Assembly: GCA_964523005.1 (NCBI GenBank)
Contig: CAZFZL010000101.1
Span: 1-5,634, forward strand
Origin: UMGS1307 sp964523005
GTDB lineage: Bacteria; Bacillota; Clostridia; Oscillospirales; CAG-382
Length of the DNA stretch: 5,634 nucleotides
Direction: 5' to 3'
Part shown: positions 1 through 4,959 of the stretch, piece by piece
Layout of the letters: the number at the start of each line of letters is the position of its first letter
Numbering within the stretch: the first letter of the stretch is position 1
Made by a program: the position numbers and the translations under genes
The notes under the pieces: generated by a model
Databases searched by the model: none
Told to the model about the DNA's origin: nothing
The model's input: only the letters and a program-made list of their open reading frames with translations

Positions 1-51
1 GAGCGGTGTTCTGTCCGGCTTTATGTGTACTCCGCCGATAAATGACAGCAT
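1..51 (-). CDS. 5' end of a divergent gene (first 17 codons only), possibly RnfC-like
   Basis: Read on the minus strand from an ATG at 51-49, an open frame runs to the window edge and encodes MLSFIGGVHIKPDRTPL. The start is supported by an AGGAG site six bases upstream (62-58) and by a good sigma-A promoter at 111-83, so a real gene begins here. Seventeen residues cannot identify a product. The F-x-GG-V-H pattern close to the N-terminus recalls RnfC, the NADH-binding subunit of the Rnf electron transport complex, whose N-terminus usually carries F-K-GG-I/V-H. This is only a resemblance, and the residue after the His is Ile where RnfC usually has Pro. The gene is divergent from the glycosidase-like operon and need not be functionally related to it. 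Confidence 0.6.
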   Translation of the reverse strand, partial: MLSFIGGVHIKPDRTPL

Positions 52-57
52 ATGCGT

Positions 58-62
58 CTCCT
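58..62 (-). promoter_or_regulatory. Ribosome binding site of the divergent gene
   Basis: On the minus strand the sequence reads AGGAG, followed by six bases and then ATG at 51-49. This is close to ideal Shine-Dalgarno spacing and is the main reason for choosing that start codon. Confidence 0.75.
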
Positions 63-82
63 GAATGATTATTTACCGTATT

Positions 83-111
83 ATTATATCAAATCCGCCA
101 GTATAAAGCAA
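83..111 (-). promoter_or_regulatory. Sigma-A promoter of the divergent gene
   Basis: On the minus strand there is a -35 element TTGCTT (111-106), a 17-base spacer, and a perfect -10 element TATAAT (88-83) preceded by TGA, giving an extended -10. Transcription would begin near 76, leaving a leader of roughly 25 bases before the ATG at 51. The nine-base extended -10 (TGATATAAT) is identical to that of the plus-strand promoter. Confidence 0.75.
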
Positions 112-124
112 GTATATAAAGAAA

Positions 125-151
125 CATTTTTATGCGTTAGTGATAAAAATG
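125..151. promoter_or_regulatory. 9+9 bp inverted repeat between the divergent promoters, candidate operator
   Basis: CATTTTTAT (125-133) is the exact reverse complement of ATAAAAATG (143-151), with a nine-base spacer. The centres of the half-sites are 18 bp apart, close to two helical turns, as expected for a dimeric regulator. The repeat lies wholly between the two -35 elements (106-111 and 154-159), centred near position -51 of the plus-strand promoter, where an activator or a shared regulator could act. No regulator gene is in the window. The arms are AT-rich, so chance remains possible. Confidence 0.45.
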
Positions 152-153
152 CG

Positions 154-182
154 TTGACACGATAACGTCGGGGTGATATAAT
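154..182 (+). promoter_or_regulatory. Perfect-consensus extended sigma-A promoter of the DUF6259 operon
   Basis: TTGACA (154-159), a 17-base spacer and TATAAT (177-182) match the sigma-A consensus at every position. TG at 174-175 adds an extended -10. Transcription should start near 189, giving a leader of about 40 bases. A promoter this strong ahead of a catabolic gene suggests that expression is limited by a repressor or another control rather than by intrinsic promoter strength. Confidence 0.9.
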
Positions 183-185
183 TTT

Positions 186-199
186 CATATACTTATATG
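186..199. promoter_or_regulatory. Palindrome at the predicted transcription start, possible repressor site
   Basis: CATATA (186-191) and TATATG (194-199) form a perfect inverted repeat with a two-base centre, lying on the predicted +1 of the plus-strand promoter. Repressors often bind here. The element is short and AT-rich, so the evidence is positional only. Confidence 0.25.
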
Positions 200-216
200 C
201 GGATTTTTTCCGTGCC

Positions 217-221
217 GGAGG
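217..221 (+). promoter_or_regulatory. Ribosome binding site of the DUF6259 gene
   Basis: GGAGG lies seven bases before the ATG at 229-231, fixing that start. A small hairpin (CGGA 200-203, TCCG 209-212, T-rich loop) sits just upstream and leaves the site free. Confidence 0.85.
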
Positions 222-228
222 ATAAAGA

Positions 229-2316
229 ATGTACCTTTCAAGGCTCCATTTCACGAACGGTGCCGTTGCGGTCGCCATTGATTCGCTCACCGGCGGACTG
301 CTCGAGATAACCGACTGCAGAACGGGTGACAATATAATAAAATCGAACGCCTGGAATATTCCCGGCACGTTCATAATACATACGCGCTCAGGCGAAAAGC
401 TGACAATACCGTCATCAGGCGACGTTTATGCCGATTCTTCGCTCAAGCCGGATATACAAAGCCGCAGAACAGACGAAGGGCTTCTCGTCACGGTCAGCTA
501 CGCTAAGCTCAAGGACGCAGACTGCTCCTGCCGCTATACGATCCTTATTGAAGACGGCGCGTCTGCGCTCCGGTTCGCCATGAAAACCGACGCAAACGCG
601 CAAAAATGCGAATTTCCGGTCATCAACGGCGTCTGGTTGGGCGAAAGCTATGAAGACGACACGCTCGTTTATCCGTTCAACGCAGGAATAAAGCTCGAAA
701 ACCCTGTCGTGTCGATGGCAAAGCCCGCACAGCACGTCTACTGGCGCTGGCAGGATTACAGATACGTTTACAACCTTAAAGGCATGGGGCTTGCGAAGAA
801 TGCGGACGGGTTCTATTCGTTTGAAAGCCGTTATTCAGGCCCCCTGTCGATGGCATACTGCGACCTGTACGACGTTCACAGCGGAATGTGCTTTTGTATA
901 ACTGAGCCGTCCGGCATAGTCAGCATAGCCGCGCGCACTCGCGGCATGGCAGAACCGGGAATGTGCTTTGCCGGGATCTTTTATGTTCCGGAAAACGAAA
1001 AATGCAGAAAAATGGAAGCTGTGCTATTCCTGCACGGCGCTTCGTGGCACGAGGGCGCTGACTTCTACCGCAGCCGCCGCGGTGTTGACAAGCCTGCACC
1101 GTCAGGCAGCTTCATGGGTAAAAGCACCGGACTTGCGGCTCACTACGATTTCAAATACCAGTGCGGCGGCATAGTCCACCGTTTTTCCGATATTCACACC
1201 ATAACCGACCAGGCGCTGGCTATGGGGCTTGATCACTTGCTCGTCGCCGGATGGCACAGCGGCGGATTTGACAACGGCTTTCCGCAGTATTGGATCGACG
1301 AACAGCTCGGCACGTTCGAAGAGTTGGCAGCAGGTATAGCATACGCTCACAGTCGTGGCGTCAAGGTTTCGTTCTATGTCAATTCCCGGCTCGCAAATCT
1401 GAAATATCCGATAAGTGAACTTCTCAAGCGGCCTGCCGCCTCAAAACGCGCCGAAGGCAGCGTAAGAAGCGAGCGCTACGGCGACGAGTCGCACGAATTC
1501 GCCATAATGTGCGCCGGCGCACAGGCGTGGCAGACGCATCTTGAAAATGCCTTTAAATACTTGAAAAGTGCCGGAGCTGACGGGATATATCTCGATCAGA
1601 TCGCCATGGCTGCCCCCTGCGAATGCTATGACACTACGCACGGTCACCCGGCGGATGCGTGGAACGAGGGCTGCCGCACGATACTCAAAAGCATAAAAGC
1701 GCTCGGACTCAACGTCATAATAGAGGGCTGCAGTGACCTGTACGGCGATCTCGCCGACGGACAGCTCGTTTCCACGTTCTCGTATATCGACTGTGCGTTC
1801 CCAGAGCTTTACAAATACACCTATCCTGCCCAGACGCTCGTCGACATGGTGTATCCGAAGCGCAATATGGCTATGCGTCCTGTCTTTGTCGGAAACAATC
1901 AGAAACGGCTCAATGATACGGCGTTCATGACCGATTCGTATTTCTGGGTGTACGATCTCGTCGACGACAACACCTTTACACGCGATCCCGAATCGCTCGA
2001 ATACCTGAAGAAAACGCTTTCACTTCGCACTGATTTTCACTCTCGCGCCGGAAAAATGACGTTTTGCGATACGCGCGGTATCGTCTCGGCGACGCAGAAG
2101 GCGACTGTCTTTGAAGGCGAAGGTCTTACTGCGGTGTGCTTTTCGGGAGAGGGCAGCGTACTGCTTGACGGAAGATACACCGAAGTATACTGCGTTGATA
2201 TAAACGATAAAACGATTCGGTTGAGTGCGGACGGTAAAAATACGCTTTTAACAACAAAGGGAACGCAGCTCGGGTTTGTGCTGCTTTCAAAGAAACTGGA
2301 GGAATCGGACGATTGA
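229..2316 (+). CDS. DUF6259-type TIM-barrel protein, putative cytoplasmic glycoside hydrolase
   Basis: The protein has 695 residues and no signal peptide, so it should act in the cytoplasm. Residues 1 to about 280 look like a beta-rich N-terminal domain, with an opening segment (T-GG-LLEITD, 21-29) typical of the beta-sandwich that precedes the barrel in this group. Residues about 300-600 read as a TIM barrel: LVAGWHSGGFDNGFPQYW (338-355), then a helix with LGTFEEL (360-366), the strand GVKVSFYVN (377-385), the strand GADGIYLDQ (449-457) and the strand LNVIIEG (494-500). The end, about 605-690, is a small beta domain. This order is characteristic of DUF6259 proteins, which resemble clan-level glycosidases. 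D456 (strand-end YLD) and E499 (strand-end IIE) are the best candidate catalytic acids; this is inference. The substrate is unknown. It is the first gene after the consensus promoter and overlaps the lipoprotein gene by 4 bp. Confidence 0.85.
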   Translation: MYLSRLHFTNGAVAVAIDSLTGGLLEITDCRTGDNIIKSNAWNIPGTFIIHTRSGEKLTIPSSGDVYADSSLKPDIQSRRTDEGLLVTVSYAKLKDADCSCRYTILIEDGASALRFAMKTDANAQKCEFPVINGVWLGESYEDDTLVYPFNAGIKLENPVVSMAKPAQHVYWRWQDYRYVYNLKGMGLAKNADGFYSFESRYSGPLSMAYCDLYDVHSGMCFCITEPSGIVSIAARTRGMAEPGMCFAGIFYVPENEKCRKMEAVLFLHGASWHEGADFYRSRRGVDKPAPSGSFMGKSTGLAAHYDFKYQCGGIVHRFSDIHTITDQALAMGLDHLLVAGWHSGGFDNGFPQYWIDEQLGTFEELAAGIAYAHSRGVKVSFYVNSRLANLKYPISELLKRPAASKRAEGSVRSERYGDESHEFAIMCAGAQAWQTHLENAFKYLKSAGADGIYLDQIAMAAPCECYDTTHGHPADAWNEGCRTILKSIKALGLNVIIEGCSDLYGDLADGQLVSTFSYIDCAFPELYKYTYPAQTLVDMVYPKRNMAMRPVFVGNNQKRLNDTAFMTDSYFWVYDLVDDNTFTRDPESLEYLKKTLSLRTDFHSRAGKMTFCDTRGIVSATQKATVFEGEGLTAVCFSGEGSVLLDGRYTEVYCVDINDKTIRLSADGKNTLLTTKGTQLGFVLLSKKLEESDD
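2298..2303 (+). promoter_or_regulatory. Ribosome binding site selecting a TTG start
   Basis: GGAGGA lies inside the last codons of the DUF6259 gene, nine bases before the TTG at 2313-2315. It favours this start, as does the perfect lipoprotein signal peptide that begins there. The TTG overlaps the upstream TGA (shared bases TTGA, 2313-2316), so the two genes are probably translationally coupled. Confidence 0.8.
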
Positions 2317-3251
2317 AAAAACTGACCTTATTCTTACTTACGGGCGTGCTGCTTGTCGCGTTGTTCTCATGCGGATCGGGTGATACACACAGCGCAATGT
2401 CTGATCCGTTTTCAAAAACACCTGTCGAGGGACTGACATTTGAAGCACTGACAAATAAGCTGAGCGTAATGGCATTGCTTGAGAAAGAAGGCTCATTCGC
2501 GGTCACTACCGATTGGGGCGACGGCGAAAAAAGCTGTTGCGGGTTCAAAAAGGACGGTGAAAAAACACTCGGCTATTCCGAAGCGGACGCCTCCTATGCC
2601 AGAATATTCGACGGCACTTCGGTGTTATACGTTCAAAACAAAGGCTTACTCTATACTGTGATGCATTTCGGTACGGATTACGCACAGGTCGTCTCGGACG
2701 CTTTTCTGTACAACGTGCGTCTTTCGGCGCTCGATGAAGAAAATACCGGCTTTGGCACGAATCTGCTTGACGACAGCACCGCTGAAGCTCGCTGTACGTT
2801 TTACGCGAGCACGCTGTGGGCCGACTACCTCAGCGGCGGCGATACGAGCGTAAAAAGGAACGATTATATAAGCGTATACATCGAGCTTGATGCAGAGCTG
2901 TATATAACCGCGATAACATATTCGCGCGTATCCGACAGCGGTGCATACGAAAAGCTTATGACTCAGAGCTTTTCGTATGGCACACAGCTTACATATCCCG
3001 AAACAAAGCTCGACTGGCAGAACGCGGAGCGCTTTACCGTTACCGTCACCGACCTCGATTCCGACGACGCAGCCTCCGAGACGTTCAGTGTACCGTCAGG
3101 AAGCAGGATAACAAATGATATATATGACACCGACAGCAGTGAGATATATTTCTTCACCGACAAATATAACATTTTACCCTATTTTCTCAACACTGACGAA
3201 TTTATCGTCAAAGCCGACACGGAGGTATTCATAAGCAAAACGTGCGGTTAA
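2313..3251 (+). CDS. Lipoprotein of unknown function
   Basis: The protein has 312 residues from a TTG start. MKK, a hydrophobic stretch (4-18) and the lipobox L17-F18-S19-C20 form a clear type II signal peptide, so the mature protein should be lipid-anchored at C20 on the outer face of the membrane. A short polar linker (21-35) follows. Residues about 45-235 alternate short beta-like strands (for example ARIFDGTSVLYVQN, 96-109, and YISVYIELDAELYITAITY, 185-203), a pattern seen in LolA- or LppX-like lipoprotein folds, though I cannot assign a family. Residues about 238-308 look like a separate small beta domain ending in FIVKADTEVFI. No catalytic motif is visible. Its place between a glycosidase-like gene and a solute-binding protein suggests an accessory role in glycan capture or sensing; this is inference from context only. 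The coding sequence contains a striking 13-bp inverted repeat at 2944-2979. Confidence 0.85.
   Translation: MKKLTLFLLTGVLLVALFSCGSGDTHSAMSDPFSKTPVEGLTFEALTNKLSVMALLEKEGSFAVTTDWGDGEKSCCGFKKDGEKTLGYSEADASYARIFDGTSVLYVQNKGLLYTVMHFGTDYAQVVSDAFLYNVRLSALDEENTGFGTNLLDDSTAEARCTFYASTLWADYLSGGDTSVKRNDYISVYIELDAELYITAITYSRVSDSGAYEKLMTQSFSYGTQLTYPETKLDWQNAERFTVTVTDLDSDDAASETFSVPSGSRITNDIYDTDSSEIYFFTDKYNILPYFLNTDEFIVKADTEVFISKTCG
2941..2983 (+). repeat. Perfect 13-bp inverted repeat inside the lipoprotein gene
   Basis: CATACGAAAAGCT (2944-2956) is exactly complementary to AGCTTTTCGTATG (2967-2979) around a ten-base centre. The RNA stem could extend outward by GUG/CAC (2941-2943 with 2981-2983) past one bulged G at 2980, and inward by a U-G pair. 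It encodes residues around 210-224 of the lipoprotein and does not interrupt the frame. There is no T-tract after it, so it is not a standard terminator. Function is unknown. Confidence 0.8.
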
Positions 3252-3260
3252 CGCAACGAA

Positions 3261-3275
3261 TGCGGCGCTGCCGCA
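3261..3275 (+). other. GC-rich intercistronic hairpin between the two lipoprotein genes
   Basis: TGCGGC (3261-3266) pairs perfectly with GCCGCA (3270-3275) across a three-base loop. It lies in the 46-base gap between the stop of the unknown lipoprotein (3251) and the start of the solute-binding protein (3298), and no T-run follows. In sugar ABC operons such stems often protect or process mRNA so that the binding protein is made in excess; that role here is inferred. The stem ends before the ribosome binding site and leaves it accessible. Confidence 0.5.
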
Positions 3276-3282
3276 CATGAAA

Positions 3283-3289
3283 GAAAGGA
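3283..3289 (+). promoter_or_regulatory. Ribosome binding site that fixes the start of the solute-binding protein
   Basis: GAAAGGA sits eight bases before the ATG at 3298-3300. An earlier in-frame ATG at 3277 lies right after the hairpin and ahead of this site, with no Shine-Dalgarno sequence of its own, and would add MKERIKT before a normal lipoprotein signal peptide. The 3298 start is therefore preferred. Confidence 0.75.
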
Positions 3290-3297
3290 TTAAGACT

Positions 3298-4788
3298 ATG
3301 AAAAAGCTTGCCGTTTTTCTTGCGTTGCTGCTTCTTGCAACAATGCTCTTCTCATGCAACGACAAAGATGTCTCGCAGAGCACGGGCAGCACCGACTCAA
3401 CATCGTCTTCTGACGAATCCGCATCGTCAGAATACGTCAAGCTCGACAAATACTACGAAAACGGAGTGCTGCGCATCCTCGGGAAAAAAGACGGGGCGCA
3501 TACATATTCCAAACGCCAGTGGCTATACAACGAAGAGCTGCTTGGCGAGACCATCAACGACGCGGTCGACACGCGCAACAGATGGCTGCTCGAAAATTAC
3601 GGTATAGAAGTTCAGTACACCGCTGACACATCGGGTAACTATTTCATCAACGATACCGTTCAGCTCCTCGTTGATTCCGGAACGGATGAATACGATGTCG
3701 TCTGCGACAGCCTTACGGCGCTCTCGACGCTCGCGCAGAAGGGTGCTTTGTACGCTCTTGACGAACTTGAATACCTCGATCTTGCAAATGACCGGTGGGA
3801 TCAGGCAGTCACCGAAAAGCTTTCGATACTCGGCAAAACATATTACGCGGCAGGCGACATACTCATAACCGATGACGATTATACCTACTGTACGCTGTAC
3901 AACAAGGATATGTTCACCGAATATGACCTCGGCGCGATTTGCGGTGAATCGAATATGTACGATCTTGTTGACAACGGCGGCTGGACTTACGATCAGATGC
4001 ATCAGATGACCAAACAGGTCGCCGGCGAAGTAGACGGCGACGGCACGATGACCAAGTATGACAGATGGGGAGTCGTGTCCGACATTAGCAGTATCTATAT
4101 CCTCATGGCAGGCTCGAATTACAGCATGAGCCAGCTCGTCGACGGCGAACCGCAGCTGTCCGTACAAAGCGACCGCGCGATCAATCTGTTCACGAAGGCG
4201 AGCGAGCTGCTCAACGATGCCGATGTATCGCTCTATTCCGAACGCATAGGCGGCTCGTCCTACTACTCCGACGGGGAAGCGATATTCGGCGATGGACGTT
4301 CGTTATTCTACATTTGGAAGATAAGTGCAATATATAACTTCGCTGCGGATTTTACCGTCAACTTCGGCGTCCTTCCCATACCGAAGGCTGAAGAGGATCA
4401 GAGCTCATATTACAACGCAGCGGCGTATATCCATTTTTCAGCTGTGGCGATACCGATAACCAATGGCGATAACCTTGAGCTGACATGTGTTGCGCTCGAA
4501 GCGCTCGCCGCGCTCGGCAAGGAATATCTTACACCCGCGTATATCGAAACCACCCTCAAGCTGAAAAAGCTTCAGGACGACAATGATTCGCGCATGATCG
4601 ACCTTATCATCGGAAACAGAACGTTTGACCTTGCGACGATCTATGACTGGGGCGGGCTTGGCTCGTTCTTCAATAAGTTTGCAGCCACCGGCAACACGGA
4701 GATGGTGTCGGCATGGAATGCGATTGCATCTTCAACTCAGGCGGCAATGGAAGAGACGGTCGAAGTGTTCCGCAAGCTTGGAAACTGA
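3298..4788 (+). CDS. ABC-type carbohydrate solute-binding lipoprotein
   Basis: From the ATG at 3298 the protein has 496 residues. MKK, a hydrophobic core and the lipobox L17-F18-S19-C20 give a lipoprotein anchored at C20 outside the cell. A Ser/Asp/Thr-rich tether (about 25-46) precedes the folded part. Residues about 57-496 have the shape of a family 1 extracellular solute-binding protein for sugars or oligosaccharides: RNRWLLENYGIEVQY (93-107), YDVV (132-135), LAQKGALYALDEL (145-157), YYAAGDI (182-188), LYNKDMF (200-206), then GGWTYDQM (227-234), where an aromatic residue commonly contacts sugar. An EF-hand-like loop follows (E244, D246, D248, T250, T252, D255), likely binding calcium. LPIPKAEE (359-366) and YYNAAAY (371-377) fit the second lobe. 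The length is typical. The ligand cannot be read from sequence. No permease or ATPase gene follows directly, so the partners must lie outside the window or be shared. Confidence 0.9.
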   Translation: MKKLAVFLALLLLATMLFSCNDKDVSQSTGSTDSTSSSDESASSEYVKLDKYYENGVLRILGKKDGAHTYSKRQWLYNEELLGETINDAVDTRNRWLLENYGIEVQYTADTSGNYFINDTVQLLVDSGTDEYDVVCDSLTALSTLAQKGALYALDELEYLDLANDRWDQAVTEKLSILGKTYYAAGDILITDDDYTYCTLYNKDMFTEYDLGAICGESNMYDLVDNGGWTYDQMHQMTKQVAGEVDGDGTMTKYDRWGVVSDISSIYILMAGSNYSMSQLVDGEPQLSVQSDRAINLFTKASELLNDADVSLYSERIGGSSYYSDGEAIFGDGRSLFYIWKISAIYNFAADFTVNFGVLPIPKAEEDQSSYYNAAAYIHFSAVAIPITNGDNLELTCVALEALAALGKEYLTPAYIETTLKLKKLQDDNDSRMIDLIIGNRTFDLATIYDWGGLGSFFNKFAATGNTEMVSAWNAIASSTQAAMEETVEVFRKLGN

Positions 4789-4866
4789 TATTTCGGACAA
4801 AAACAAAAAACTGACCGTTTAATTAAAGTGCGATACGGTATATTATAAGGACATGAAGTTGATTTG

Positions 4867-4871
4867 AAAGG
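4867..4871 (+). promoter_or_regulatory. Ribosome binding site of the fourth gene
   Basis: AAAGG lies seven bases before the ATG at 4879-4881 and supports that start over the later in-frame ATGs at 4912 and 4939. Its last G is also the first base of an inverted-repeat arm (4871-4878) that can pair with 4923-4930. Confidence 0.6.
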
Positions 4872-4959
4872 CGTCCGTATGAATACTTTACTTAAACGTA
4901 AGGTGCTTGAAATGCTTATCTCACGGACGCTCCGGGAAATGAAAACCGATCCGGAGCGT
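4871..4959 (+). repeat. Two overlapping, mutually exclusive hairpins at the start of the fourth gene
   Basis: GCGTCCGT (4871-4878), between the ribosome binding site and the start codon, is complementary to ACGGACGC (4923-4930). ACGCTCCGG (4927-4935) is complementary to CCGGAGCGT (4951-4959) over nine pairs with a 15-base loop. The two stems share bases 4927-4930, so they cannot both form fully. The first would partly mask the ribosome binding site and start; the second would free them. The pairing is seen directly, the regulatory role is inference, and stems of 8-9 bp can arise by chance. Confidence 0.35.

Noticed and set aside
2126..2548. Minus-strand open frame of 140 codons crossing the DUF6259/lipoprotein junction
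   Set aside because: It overlaps two well-supported plus-strand genes and their coupled start and has no credible motif.
3277..3297. Earlier in-frame ATG for the solute-binding protein
   Set aside because: It lies upstream of the GAAAGGA site, has no ribosome binding site of its own and would put MKERIKT in front of a normal MKK lipoprotein signal.
3523..4167. Long minus-strand open frame (214 codons) antisense to the solute-binding protein gene
   Set aside because: The plus strand has a clear lipoprotein and a family-typical binding protein here. The antisense frame has no ribosome binding site I can see and no recognisable protein features, and it is explained by codon bias of the real gene.
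4789..4878. Possible promoter before the fourth gene (TATATT at 4839-4844 or TATTAT at 4841-4846)
   Set aside because: No acceptable -35 element is found 16-18 bases upstream, only AT-rich sequence including the palindrome TTTAATTAAA (4818-4827). A start here is not excluded but cannot be supported.
4789..4878. Intrinsic terminator after the solute-binding protein gene
   Set aside because: The gap contains A-runs but no GC-rich stem followed by a T-tract on the plus strand.
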